Shown in pieces: positions 55,676 through 64,000 of a stretch of DNA of 64,000 nt. The position numbers and the translations under genes are program-made. Positions within the stretch are counted from its first letter, which is position 1; every line of letters starts with the position of its first letter. Origin of the DNA: Fusobacterium varium (lineage in GTDB: Bacteria > Fusobacteriota > Fusobacteriia > Fusobacteriales > Fusobacteriaceae); assembly GCA_021531615.1 (NCBI GenBank), contig JADYUE010000005.1, positions 1 through 64,000 on the forward strand. Reading direction: 5' to 3'. The notes under the pieces are model-generated. The model saw nothing but the letters and a program-made list of their open reading frames with translations. It was not told where the DNA came from and searched no databases.

Positions 55676-56188
55676 TCACCTTCTCTCTTTAAATTCTGTT
55701 ATTTTCCATTCTCCACTCTTTAATGAAAAATAGACGTTAAAATATATAGTTCTATCTTCAACAATAAAAGCAATCATATTATTTGCAGTATTTTTGAAGA
55801 ATTTAGGTTTATTAATAAATATTTTTATTTTGGAAAAATCTACTTTTTCTATTTCATTTCCTACAAATATATTTTTTAAAGATGGATCCAATGTATTCTT
55901 TAACTTATTTGTATTTCCATTGGCTAACTCTTGTTTTATCTCATCTATTAATATTTCTAGGCTTTTTTTATCCCTCTGTTGCTCTATTATTAGCCTTTTA
56001 TATTTTGAAACTAAATCTTGATTTTCCTCTTTTGATAATTCAATTTCTAGTTTTTCTATCTGCCAATTTTCATATAAGTTTCTGTATATTTCTTCTCTCT
56101 TATCATTAAAAATTTTATTACTTATATTTGAACAACCTGTCAAAAAAAAGATTGAAACAATCCAAATAAAAATCTTCCTTATATTCAT
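55676..56188 (-). CDS. Predicted lipoprotein of unknown function
   Basis: 170 residues. A signal peptide ends in a lipobox (FFLTGC, lipidated Cys19), so the protein should be anchored to the outer face of the inner membrane or to the outer membrane. Residues 25-95 are highly charged and helical, probably coiled coil (KLEIELSKEENQDLVSKY..). The last 70 residues are strand-rich and end in EWKITEFKERR, reminiscent of small accumulation-type domains, but I do not recognise the family. It is the first gene of the run with RsbW-like, STAS and rny, and could be its sensor part; that is inference. Confidence 0.78.
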   Translation of the reverse strand: MNIRKIFIWIVSIFFLTGCSNISNKIFNDKREEIYRNLYENWQIEKLEIELSKEENQDLVSKYKRLIIEQQRDKKSLEILIDEIKQELANGNTNKLKNTLDPSLKNIFVGNEIEKVDFSKIKIFINKPKFFKNTANNMIAFIVEDRTIYFNVYFSLKSGEWKITEFKERR

Positions 56189-56245
56189 CTTTACCTATTC
56201 CCTATCATATTAATAATACCATATCACTATCTTTTTATCAAGAAT

Positions 56246-57172
56246 TTAATTGTGCTTTACGTCAGTTAATCCCAAGTTTAATGCCTTCATAATACTATTT
56301 ATAATCTCATCTTCACTTAATTTATCTAAATCAAACCAAATGTAAGATGGATCATTTTTAAACCAAGTAAATTGTCTTTTTGCATATCTTCTAGAGTTTC
56401 TTTTTATATTTTCAACTGCCTCTTCATATGTAACTTTTCCATTAAAATACTCTATTAACTCTGTGTATCCAATTATATTTATCTTTCTTAAATTTTCACC
56501 ATATTTTTCATAAAGAGCTCTAACTTCTTGCTCTAGCCCTTTTTGTAACATTATATCTACTCTTAAATTTATTCTCTCATATAGATACTCTCTATCTCTT
56601 TCTAAAGCCACTTTTAAAAAATTATAATTATTGTTTTTTATATTTTTTTTAGATAAAACAGAGAATTTATCTCCTGTTAATAAACAAACTTCCACTGCAC
56701 GTTCAACTCTTCTTCTATTATTAATATGAATATCTTGAGCAGCTTGAGGATCTAACTCCATAAGTTTTTTATATAGTTCTTCACTATCTAATTTTAAAAG
56801 TTCCTCTCTTAAAACAGGATTTCCTGCTGGAAGATCAGATAATCCCTCAGTTATAGAACCTATATATAACCCTGTTCCCCCAGTAAGAATAATATTTTTA
56901 TTCTCTTTTTCTTTCTCATTTAAAATATTATCAACTGCTGTTTGGTAATCACCAACACTATATTTTTTTATAGGCTCAACTACATCAAGCATATAGTGTT
57001 TTACTCCTTGCATCTCCTCTGTTGTTATCTTTGCAGTTCCTATATCCATTCCATTATAAATTTGAGCAGAATCAGCAGAGATTATATCTGCATCTAATAA
57101 CTTTGCTAATTTTATAGAAAGATCTGTTTTTCCTACTCCAGTAGGTCCTGCAATTACTAAACCTTTTATCAT
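56246..57172 (-). CDS. miaA: tRNA dimethylallyltransferase
   Basis: 308 residues from the ATG at 57172, which follows AAAGGAAG; the frame is open to 57190 but that part overlaps the ribosome site. It adds an isopentenyl group to A37 of tRNAs reading UNN codons. Motifs: P-loop IAGPTGVGKTDLS (about 6-18), SADSAQIYNGMDIGTAK (about 36), GGTGLYIGS (about 96) and the C-terminal RQFTWFKND. It lies downstream of obgE, separated by a terminator. Confidence 0.96.
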   Translation of the reverse strand: MIKGLVIAGPTGVGKTDLSIKLAKLLDADIISADSAQIYNGMDIGTAKITTEEMQGVKHYMLDVVEPIKKYSVGDYQTAVDNILNEKEKENKNIILTGGTGLYIGSITEGLSDLPAGNPVLREELLKLDSEELYKKLMELDPQAAQDIHINNRRRVERAVEVCLLTGDKFSVLSKKNIKNNNYNFLKVALERDREYLYERINLRVDIMLQKGLEQEVRALYEKYGENLRKINIIGYTELIEYFNGKVTYEEAVENIKRNSRRYAKRQFTWFKNDPSYIWFDLDKLSEDEIINSIMKALNLGLTDVKHN

Positions 57173-57190
57173 ACTCTTCCTTTCTAGCAC

Positions 57191-57219
57191 AAAAAAGCTG
57201 AATAAAAATTCAGCTTTTT
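57191..57219 (-). terminator. Terminator between obgE and miaA
   Basis: AAAAAGCTGAAT pairs with ATTCAGCTTTTT, a near-perfect 12-base stem with T tracts, four bases after the obgE stop. Readthrough probably feeds miaA, as no separate promoter is obvious. Confidence 0.9.
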
Positions 57220-57223
57220 ATTT

Positions 57224-58510
57224 TTATTCTACATATTCAAACTCTACATCAGCTATTCTTACATTGTCTCCATCTTGGATACCTGCATCTCTCATAGCCT
57301 CTTCTAATCCAAGAGATCTCATCATATGTAAGAAGTTAATAATAGAATCTTCATCCATTGTAATAACATATTTAGCAAGAACTTCATCAAGAATTCTTCC
57401 TTCTATTACATAAGTTCCCTCTTCATCTTGAGTGATTACAAAGTCTTCTGATTCTCCTTTTATCTCTCTCAATACTTCATTTACATTTACTTCTTCTTCT
57501 AATGGCTCTCTTTCAATTTTTTGTAACATATCGTAACTTCTAAATAATACTTCTCTTATTCCTTCATTTAAGATTACTGAAATAGGATAAACTTCATTTC
57601 CTTGAGCCTCTACATGAGCTTTAAATTTCTCATATTTGTCCATATCCCATAATAGATCCATCTTATTTGCAAGAACTATTTGCTTTTTATTTGATAATTT
57701 TTCACTGAATTTTCTCAACTCTTCATTTATTTTTTCATAGTCCTCTATAGCATCTCTTCCCTCTATCTCTGCCACATCAACTAGATGGAATATCATTTTA
57801 CATCTTTCAATATGTCTTAAGAACTTATCTCCAAGTCCAATTCCCTCATGAGCTCCCTCAATAAGTCCTGGAATATCTGCTATTACAAATGATTTTCCCT
57901 CTTCTAATCTAACAACACCTAATTTAGGCTCAAGAGTTGTAAAGTGATAACTTCCAACTTTAGAGTTAGCTGCTGATACCCTATTGATAAAGCTTGATTT
58001 TCCAACTGATGGATATCCTACAAGAGCTATATCAGCTAAAAGTTTCAATTCAAGTTTAACTTTTATCTCTGCTCCTTCCCTACCCTTTCCAGCTATTTTA
58101 GGTGTTTTTCTTGTAGCAGATTTAAAGTGAACATTTCCTGCTCCCCCTCTTCCACCTTTTAAAAGCAGTCTAGGCTCTCCAGGAACATTCATATCTAATA
58201 AAAGTTTTCCAGTTTCTACATCTCTTACTTGTGTTCCAACAGGAACTTTAATTATTAAATCTGCTCCTGTTTTTCCATACATCTGTTTCTTTTGTCCATT
58301 TTCTCCATTTTCAGCTTTAAATACTTTTTTATATTTAAAGTCAATCAAAGTGTTGATGTTAGGATCTGCAACAAAAATTACACTTCCACCATTTCCACCA
58401 TCTCCACCATCTGGTCCACCAAATTGAATATACTTCTCTCTTCTAAAAGCTGCTGAACCATCTCCACCATTCCCAGCCTTCACTGTTACTACAACTTCAT
58501 CTATAAACAT
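57224..58510 (-). CDS. obgE: GTPase Obg/CgtA
   Basis: 428 residues. The glycine-rich Obg fold (about 1-157, GGDGGNGGSV and LKGGRGGAGN) is followed by the GTPase domain (G1 GYPSVGKSS about 166, G3 DIPGLIEGAHEG about 213, G4 NKMD about 281) and a C-terminal OCT domain (about 345-428). Obg proteins act in 50S subunit assembly and stress control. A well-formed promoter precedes the gene. Confidence 0.97.
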   Translation of the reverse strand: MFIDEVVVTVKAGNGGDGSAAFRREKYIQFGGPDGGDGGNGGSVIFVADPNINTLIDFKYKKVFKAENGENGQKKQMYGKTGADLIIKVPVGTQVRDVETGKLLLDMNVPGEPRLLLKGGRGGAGNVHFKSATRKTPKIAGKGREGAEIKVKLELKLLADIALVGYPSVGKSSFINRVSAANSKVGSYHFTTLEPKLGVVRLEEGKSFVIADIPGLIEGAHEGIGLGDKFLRHIERCKMIFHLVDVAEIEGRDAIEDYEKINEELRKFSEKLSNKKQIVLANKMDLLWDMDKYEKFKAHVEAQGNEVYPISVILNEGIREVLFRSYDMLQKIEREPLEEEVNVNEVLREIKGESEDFVITQDEEGTYVIEGRILDEVLAKYVITMDEDSIINFLHMMRSLGLEEAMRDAGIQDGDNVRIADVEFEYVE

Positions 58511-58550
58511 CTATCTTTTTTCACTCCTAAAATTTATTTTTTATCAATAT

Positions 58551-58579
58551 ATTTTACCTTACTTTATAATAATTTACAA
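58551..58579 (-). promoter_or_regulatory. Sigma-70 type promoter of obgE
   Basis: Minus strand: TTGTAA (58574-58579), 17 bases, TAAAAT (58551-58556), about 40 bases before the obgE ATG. Confidence 0.65.
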
Positions 58580-58608
58580 GTTTTTTCCTTTGCTTCCTTT
58601 ATATATTT

Positions 58609-59787
58609 CTACTCTTCATCCATCTCTTTAAAAATTTTATAACTTACAACTGCCAATGGAGCTATCTCATAAATATTTTTACAAAATTCAGATCTTTTTA
58701 TCTCATAATATTGTTCATCTAATGTAAATTTTTTTATCTCATTTACTAAAGTTTCAAAGAGAAATCTATTTTGAAATATCTCTCCAAACAAAACTATTTT
58801 CTCTGGATTTATTACTGATATAATTCCATCTATTGCATTAGCTATCATATGAATAGCCTCTAATACAATATTAAAAGTTAACATATCCTTTTCAGCAACA
58901 CCTTTTAAAACATCATTTATAGTTAAAACTCCTTTTTCTACTAAGGTGTTTTTTAAACTACTATAATTATTTAATTTTATTTGAGAAGTTATTTTCTTTA
59001 TTATTGCCACATTGGAAACCTCTGTTTCTAAGCACCCTTTTTTCCCGCATGAACATTTTTCTGGACTATTTCTTCTTACAACCATATGTCCTAATTCTCC
59101 AGAAATAGAACCATATCCATGATAGGGAGCATCATTTAAAAATATACTTCCCCCTACTCCATCTCCTATATTCATCACTACAAAGTTTTGATTTTCCTTA
59201 CATGAACCAAATATCTTTTCAGTTAATGCCATAGCTCTAACATCATTTTCAACAAAAACTTTTACTTTAAATTTTCCCTCTAACCTTCTCTTTAAATTTA
59301 TATTTTTCCAATTATAATGTGGAGAAAATATAGATATACCATTTTCACTATCAACCATTCCATTCATTACTACAGATATTGTACTTATATCACTATTCTT
59401 TTTTATCTCTCTCTCAATAAGTTTTTCTGTAAGTTCTAAAATACTATGCTCCTTTTCTGGCAATCTTTTTTTCAAAGAATACTTTTGAGTTTTTAAAATT
59501 TTACCATCTATATCTCCAGTAACTATTTGAATAAATCTTGGAGCTAGCGATACACCTAAGATAACCCCTATTTTTTTCTTATTAATTTTAATAATTACTG
59601 GACGCCTTCCACCAGTTGAAATCCCTTCACTTATCTCTTCTATTATTCCACTTTCAAGAAATTTATTTATTATCTTTCCTACTCCTGCAGGAGTAATCTC
59701 CAATTTTTTTGCTAGCTCTGCCCTTGAAGTTCCATTACTATTTTTTATAAGTTCTAATGTTTTTATCTTTATACTATTCTTCCTCAT
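58609..59787 (-). CDS. ROK family transcriptional repressor, probably of the galactose operon
   Basis: 392 residues. An N-terminal winged HTH (about 1-65, with SRAELAKKLEITPAGVGKIINKFLESG) precedes a ROK sugar-binding domain with DGVGGSIFLN, the zinc motif CSCGKKGCLE (about 245) and GEIFQNRFLF. NagC/XylR-type repressors respond to a sugar or sugar phosphate. It is divergent from galK-galT-galE with a 183-base gap that holds a strong inverted repeat over the gal -10 box, so it is likely the local galactose regulator. GGGG precedes the ATG. Confidence 0.88.
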   Translation of the reverse strand: MRKNSIKIKTLELIKNSNGTSRAELAKKLEITPAGVGKIINKFLESGIIEEISEGISTGGRRPVIIKINKKKIGVILGVSLAPRFIQIVTGDIDGKILKTQKYSLKKRLPEKEHSILELTEKLIEREIKKNSDISTISVVMNGMVDSENGISIFSPHYNWKNINLKRRLEGKFKVKVFVENDVRAMALTEKIFGSCKENQNFVVMNIGDGVGGSIFLNDAPYHGYGSISGELGHMVVRRNSPEKCSCGKKGCLETEVSNVAIIKKITSQIKLNNYSSLKNTLVEKGVLTINDVLKGVAEKDMLTFNIVLEAIHMIANAIDGIISVINPEKIVLFGEIFQNRFLFETLVNEIKKFTLDEQYYEIKRSEFCKNIYEIAPLAVVSYKIFKEMDEE

Positions 59788-59901
59788 TTTTTCCCCTTTT
59801 AGATGAATTTCTTTTATACTATATTATACTATATTTTCACTTTTTTCTCAAAACTTATTTTACTTAGTTTAATAAGAAGAGGTGTTTTTATTTAAAAAAT
59901 C

Positions 59902-59929
59902 TTGTGAAAATATAAATATAAGTTATACT
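59902..59929 (+). promoter_or_regulatory. Promoter of the galKTE operon
   Basis: TTGTGA (59902-59907), 16 bases, TATACT (59924-59929), about 40 bases before the galK ATG. The -10 lies inside the operator candidate. Confidence 0.65.
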
Positions 59930-59934
59930 TATAT
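59916..59934. promoter_or_regulatory. Operator candidate over the gal -10 box
   Basis: ATATAAGT-TAT-ACTTATAT: perfect 8-base arms around a 3-base centre, overlapping the -10 box. Binding here would block RNA polymerase, as expected for the divergent ROK repressor. Confidence 0.6.
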
Positions 59935-59970
59935 CAGACATAGTTAACTAAAAAATAGTGGAGGTAAAAA

Positions 59971-61146
59971 ATGATAAAAGGTTTAATTGAAGATTTTAAA
60001 GCTTTGTATAAATATGAAGGAGAAGTAAAAGTATTCTTTTCTCCTGGAAGAGTAAATTTAATTGGAGAGCATACAGATTATAATGGTGGATTTGTATTTC
60101 CATGTGCTTTAGACTTTGGTACATATGCTGTTGCAGTTAAAAGAAATGACAATATTTTTAGAATGTACTCTAAAAACTTTGAAAATCTAGGAATAATAGA
60201 ATTTTCATTAGACAGATTAATTAACGAACCTCAAGATGACTGGGCTAACTATCCAAAAGGAGTTATTAAAACTTTCTTAGAAGCAGGATTTAATATAAAT
60301 AGTGGTTTTGATGTATTATTCTATGGAAATATTCCTAATGGTGCAGGACTTTCTTCTTCAGCATCTATTGAACTTGCTACTTCTGTTATACTAAAAGATC
60401 TATTTAATCTTGATATAGATATGGTAAGCATGGTTAAACTTTCTCAAAAAGCTGAAAACAAATTTATCGGTGTAAATTGTGGAATTATGGATCAATTTGC
60501 TATTGGAATGGGTAAAAAAGATAATGCTATTCTTTTAGATTGTAACACTTTAAACTATCAATATGCCCCTGTTGTTTTAAATGGAGCATCAATTGTTATT
60601 GCAAATACAAATAAAAAGAGAGGACTAGCAGATTCTAAATACAATGAAAGAAGAGGATCTTGTGAAGCTGCTGTAAAAGTTTTAAATGAAAATGGAATAG
60701 ATATAAAATACCTTGGAGAACTTTCTGTTGAAAAATTCAATGAAATAAAACATCTAATCACTGATGAAGAACAATTAAAAAGAGCTACACATGCAGTTAC
60801 TGAAAATGAAAGAACAAAAGTTGCTGTTGAAAAATTAAATGCTGGGGATATTGAAGCTTTTGGACAATTAATGAACCAATCTCATATCTCTCTTAGAGAT
60901 GACTATGAAGTTACTGGATTTGAACTAGACTCATTAGTTGAAGCAGCATGGGAAGCTGAAGGAGTTATCGGAGCTCGTATGACTGGAGCTGGATTTGGTG
61001 GATGTACTGTAAGTATAGTTAAAGATGAATTTATAGAATCATTTAAAAAATCAGTTGGAGAAAAATACACAGCTAAAACTGGTTTAGTTGCTGATTTCTA
61101 TGTTGCTAAAATTGGAGATGGAAGTAGAAAGTTAGGTGATTTTTAA
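59971..61146 (+). CDS. galK: Galactokinase
   Basis: 391 residues, GHMP kinase. It phosphorylates galactose at C1 with ATP. The galactokinase signature GRVNLIGEHTDYNGG (about 27-41), the ATP-binding GAGLSSSAS (about 125-133) and the C-terminal GARMTGAGFGGC (about 332) are all intact. GGAGG precedes the ATG. Its stop overlaps the galT start by one base. It is the first gene of the Leloir operon galK-galT-galE. Confidence 0.97.
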   Translation: MIKGLIEDFKALYKYEGEVKVFFSPGRVNLIGEHTDYNGGFVFPCALDFGTYAVAVKRNDNIFRMYSKNFENLGIIEFSLDRLINEPQDDWANYPKGVIKTFLEAGFNINSGFDVLFYGNIPNGAGLSSSASIELATSVILKDLFNLDIDMVSMVKLSQKAENKFIGVNCGIMDQFAIGMGKKDNAILLDCNTLNYQYAPVVLNGASIVIANTNKKRGLADSKYNERRGSCEAAVKVLNENGIDIKYLGELSVEKFNEIKHLITDEEQLKRATHAVTENERTKVAVEKLNAGDIEAFGQLMNQSHISLRDDYEVTGFELDSLVEAAWEAEGVIGARMTGAGFGGCTVSIVKDEFIESFKKSVGEKYTAKTGLVADFYVAKIGDGSRKLGDF

Positions 61147-62672
61147 TGAGTATAAATATATATGAAGAAGTAGGAATGCTACTTAAATTTGGATTAGAGA
61201 ATAATCTTATTGGTAAATATGATGCTGTTATATCTAGAAATGAAATTATGCATCTTTTAAAACTTGAAGATTGGGAAAATATAGATCTATCTAATAGAGA
61301 AGTTCCTAAATATCCAAATGAAATACTAGAAAATATTTGTAAATGGGCTATTGAAAATAATATTATTGAAGATAGTATAGTTGTTAAAGATCTTTTTGAT
61401 ACTGAAATTATGGGAAAATTAACTCCTACTGCTACTCAAATAATAGATAGATTCCATTCACTTAGTGAAAAAGAAGGAGTAGAAGCCGCTACTAATGATT
61501 ACTACTCTTTTGCACAAAAAACAAATTATATAAGAACTGATAGAATAGCTAAAAATATGCACTGGTTCTCTAATACTGAGTATGGAGATATGGAGATAAC
61601 AGTAAATCTTTCTAAACCTGAAAAAGATCCTAGAGATATAGCAAAAGAAAGATTACTTCCACCTTCTGCATATCCTAAATGCCTTCTTTGTTATGAAAAT
61701 GTAGGTTATGCTGGAAGATTCAATCACCCTGCAAGACAAAATCATAGAGTTATTCCATTTGATCTAGCTGGTGAAGAATGGTTCTTACAATATTCTCCTT
61801 ATGTTTACTACAATGAACATGCTATTGTTTTTGCTGGTGAACATAGACCTATGAAGATAAATAGAGATGCTTTTAATAGAATTACAACTTTTGTTGAAAA
61901 ACTACCTCACTATTTCTTAGGTTCAAATGCTGATCTACCTATAGTTGGAGGATCTATTTTAAGCCATGATCACTATCAAGGTGGACACCATGAGTTCCCA
62001 ATGGCAAAATCTCCTGTAGAAACTAAACTTGTTTTTAAAGGTTTTGAAGATGTTGAAGCTGGAATTGTTAAATGGCCTATGTCTGTTATTAGAATAAAAA
62101 GTGTTGACAGAGCTAGATTAGTTGATCTTGCTGTTAAAATTTTAGATGCTTGGAGAGAATATAGTGATGAATCTCTAGGAATTTTAGCTCACTCTGAAGA
62201 TACTCCTCACAATACTGTTACTCCTATTGGAAGAAGAAGAGGAGATAAATTTGAACTTGATTTAGTTTTAAGAAACAATAGAACAGATGAAGAAAATCCA
62301 CTTGGAATTTTCCATCCTCATGCAGATGTTCACAATATTAAAAAAGAAAATATTGGACTTATTGAAGTTATGGGACTTGCAGTTCTTCCTGGAAGATTAA
62401 AAGAGGAATTAGAAATCTTAGGAAGATACATGGTTGCAGATGATTATGCAGAAAAAATCAAAAATGATGCTAAAGTTGAAAAACATCTAGCTTGGGCTGA
62501 AAAAGTTTATAATAAATATTCTGATATCAACAGTGATAATGTTGAAAAAATATTAAAAGATGAAGTTGGAGTTACTTTCTCTAGAGTTTTAGAAGATGCT
62601 GGAGTTTATAAAAGAGATGCTGAAGGAAAAAATGGATTCCTTAGATTTATAGAAAAAGTAAATTCTCTTTAA
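61146..62672 (+). CDS. galT: UDP-glucose-hexose-1-phosphate uridylyltransferase, class II
   Basis: 508 residues, the long class II (Firmicutes-type) GalT, unlike the roughly 350-residue E. coli form. It exchanges UMP between UDP-glucose and galactose 1-phosphate. Conserved segments: YAGRFNHPARQNHR (about 191), GGSILSHDHYQGGHHEFPM (about 268) and LAHSEDTPHNTVTPI. The ATG overlaps the galK stop (TAATG), so translation is coupled. Confidence 0.96.
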   Translation: MSINIYEEVGMLLKFGLENNLIGKYDAVISRNEIMHLLKLEDWENIDLSNREVPKYPNEILENICKWAIENNIIEDSIVVKDLFDTEIMGKLTPTATQIIDRFHSLSEKEGVEAATNDYYSFAQKTNYIRTDRIAKNMHWFSNTEYGDMEITVNLSKPEKDPRDIAKERLLPPSAYPKCLLCYENVGYAGRFNHPARQNHRVIPFDLAGEEWFLQYSPYVYYNEHAIVFAGEHRPMKINRDAFNRITTFVEKLPHYFLGSNADLPIVGGSILSHDHYQGGHHEFPMAKSPVETKLVFKGFEDVEAGIVKWPMSVIRIKSVDRARLVDLAVKILDAWREYSDESLGILAHSEDTPHNTVTPIGRRRGDKFELDLVLRNNRTDEENPLGIFHPHADVHNIKKENIGLIEVMGLAVLPGRLKEELEILGRYMVADDYAEKIKNDAKVEKHLAWAEKVYNKYSDINSDNVEKILKDEVGVTFSRVLEDAGVYKRDAEGKNGFLRFIEKVNSL

Positions 62673-62728
62673 TATCTCTTTAAATTAATGTATAATAATA
62701 GAAAATAGATATTTCTAGGAGGTCAAAA

Positions 62729-63718
62729 ATGGCAATTTTAGTTTGTGGTGGAGCTGGATATATTGGAAGTCACGTTACAAGAGCCCTTATAGACAGTGGA
62801 GAAGATGTAATTGTATTAGATAATCTTCAAACTGGACATGTTGATGCTGTACATGAAAAAGCAAAACTTGTACTTGGAGATTTAAGAGATGACGAATTTA
62901 TGGAGAGAGTTTTCTCTGAAAATAAAATAGATGGTGTTATTGATTTTGCTGCTTTCTCATTAGTTGGTGAAAGTGTTAGCGAACCTTTAAAATACTTTGA
63001 AAATAACTTCTATGGAACTCTTTGCTTACTTAAAGCTATGAGAAAACATAATGTTAACAAAATAGTATTCTCATCAACAGCAGCAACTTATGGAGAACCT
63101 GAAAATATTCCTATTCTTGAAACTGATAAAACTTTCCCTACTAACCCATATGGAGAAAGTAAATTAGCAGTTGAAAAAATGTTAAAATGGTGTGATAAGG
63201 CTTATGGTATAAAATATACTGCTCTTAGATATTTCAATGTTGCTGGAGCTCATCCAGAAGGAAATATTGGAGAAGATCATGATCCTGAAAGTCACTTAAT
63301 CCCTATTATTCTTCAAGTTGCTCTAGGAAAAAGAGAACACATAGGAATATTTGGAGATGACTATCCTACTGAAGATGGTACTTGTATAAGAGACTATATT
63401 CATGTTATGGACTTAGCTGATGCTCATATTCTTGCTTTAAAAAGATTAAATAATGGTGGAGATAGTGCTATTTTCAACTTAGGAAATGGTGAAGGATTCT
63501 CTGTTAAACAAGTTATTGAAGTTGCTAGAAAGGTAACTGGACATGCAATACCAGCAGTTGTTTCTCCTAGAAGAGCTGGAGACCCTGCTAAACTTGTTGC
63601 TACTTCTGCAAAAGCTATGAAAGAATTAAATTGGACACCTAAATTTGATTCTTTAGATAAGATTATAGAAACTGCTTGGAACTGGCATAAAAACCATCCT
63701 AATGGATATGAAGATTAA
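62729..63718 (+). CDS. galE: UDP-glucose 4-epimerase
   Basis: 329 residues, short-chain dehydrogenase fold. NAD-binding CGGAGYIGSHV (about 5-15), the catalytic SSTAATYGEP and YxxxK in PYGESKLAVEK (about 145), then RYFNVAGAHPEG. It interconverts UDP-galactose and UDP-glucose, closing the Leloir pathway and also supplying UDP-galactose for envelope sugars. AGGAGG precedes the ATG, 56 bases after galT. A strong terminator follows. No galactose transporter or mutarotase is in the window. Confidence 0.97.
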   Translation: MAILVCGGAGYIGSHVTRALIDSGEDVIVLDNLQTGHVDAVHEKAKLVLGDLRDDEFMERVFSENKIDGVIDFAAFSLVGESVSEPLKYFENNFYGTLCLLKAMRKHNVNKIVFSSTAATYGEPENIPILETDKTFPTNPYGESKLAVEKMLKWCDKAYGIKYTALRYFNVAGAHPEGNIGEDHDPESHLIPIILQVALGKREHIGIFGDDYPTEDGTCIRDYIHVMDLADAHILALKRLNNGGDSAIFNLGNGEGFSVKQVIEVARKVTGHAIPAVVSPRRAGDPAKLVATSAKAMKELNWTPKFDSLDKIIETAWNWHKNHPNGYED

Positions 63719-63728
63719 TAATTTTAGA

Positions 63729-63757
63729 GGCTGTTTAAATTAACAGCCCCTTTTTTT
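63729..63757 (+). terminator. Terminator of the gal operon
   Basis: GGCTGTT and AACAGCC form a 7-base stem with a 6-base loop followed by CCTTTTTTT. Confidence 0.92.
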
Positions 63758-63765
63758 ATACTTAT

Positions 63766-64000
63766 TTATTTTAATATTGTTATAGATATTACCTCTTTAG
63801 TCTTATAAAATTCTGAAGTTAAATCTAAAAGATTATATTGTTTTGGAATAATCAAAGTATATACTACCCTATTATTCTCTTGAGATTTTTGCATTGATCT
63901 TACTCTTATATCAAACATTTTAAATATATCATTAGTTTTAGAATAATAAATTCCATTTTCTAAATCTCCTAAATATTCAACTTCTATCTTAGATATGATT
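63766..64000 (-). CDS. C-terminal part of an unidentified protein, cut by the window edge
   Basis: An open frame of 77 codons runs from the right edge to a TAA at 63766-63768, with coding-like composition (IEVEYLGDLENGIYY..., ending EVISITILK). The start lies outside the window. The ending LLDLTSEFYKTKEVISITIL resembles the ACT-like C-terminal domain of proteins such as MgtC, but this is a guess from a short piece. It is convergent with galE across the terminator. Confidence 0.55.
   Translation of the reverse strand, partial: IISKIEVEYLGDLENGIYYSKTNDIFKMFDIRVRSMQKSQENNRVVYTLIIPKQYNLLDLTSEFYKTKEVISITILK

Overview
The window is a low-GC (roughly 30% G+C), gene-dense chromosome segment that fits Fusobacterium. 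It combines diderm genes (lptD, lpxK, waaA/kdtA, a stand-alone heptose-1-phosphate adenylyltransferase, FadL-type and LptD-type outer-membrane proteins) with gene orders and families usual in Firmicutes (accB-accC-asp23-amaP-DUF2273-nusB, a CcpN-type regulator with ppdK and class III fbp, RNase Y, Obg). Both dapF and lysA are present, which suggests a species with diaminopimelate in its wall (F. mortiferum, varium or ulcerans type). That species-level reading is inference. No rRNA, tRNA, CRISPR array or prophage was seen.

Layout. 0-7 kb (minus strand): dnaE, then accB-like, accC, asp23, amaP, a DUF2273 protein and nusB. 7-12.9 kb: lptD and thrS, with a TnpB-only IS200/IS605-type element (about 12867-14208) inserted in the lptD leader. 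14.3-18.5 kb: a nudix-rfaE2-tsaE-tsaB cluster, followed by a rubredoxin/NAD(P)H oxidoreductase fusion and thioredoxin. 18.6-19.7 kb: upp and rpmE. 19.8-21.2 kb (plus strand): RNase H and a YwaF-type membrane protein, convergent with a large S9 peptidase. 23.4-30.4 kb: smc-lpxK-unknown-PTS IIA-nadD-yfcE. 30.6-35.8 kb: a gluconeogenic operon (CcpN-like regulator, pyruvate phosphate dikinase, class III fructose bisphosphatase) with two matching palindromic operator candidates. 35.9-37.9 kb: a FadL-like porin and a TetR regulator. 37.97-38.27 kb: a gene-free, inverted-repeat-bounded, hairpin-rich element. 38.3-47.4 kb: ion and amino-acid transporters (CPA1 antiporter, two BrnQ, one DAACS), an Spx/ArsC-like protein, dapF, lysA and a small EamA protein. 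47.5-53.2 kb: one tightly packed operon, ymdB-prmA-cmk-waaA-trmB-purA. 53.3-56.2 kb: lipoprotein, anti-sigma-type kinase, STAS antagonist and rny. 56.2-58.5 kb: obgE and miaA. 58.6-63.7 kb: a ROK repressor divergent from galK-galT-galE. A gene fragment runs off the right edge.

Most noteworthy points. (1) The AccB-like protein keeps the full biotinyl-domain frame, but the biotinylated lysine of the MKM motif is glycine. (2) The 304-bp hairpin-rich intergenic element looks like a MITE or structured RNA. (3) The TnpB element sits between a -10-like box and the ribosome binding site of lptD, so its predicted guide is the lptD leader itself. (4) A partner-switching pair (RsbW-like and STAS) is in an operon with RNase Y. 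(5) Well-formed operator candidates lie in front of the gluconeogenic and galactose operons.
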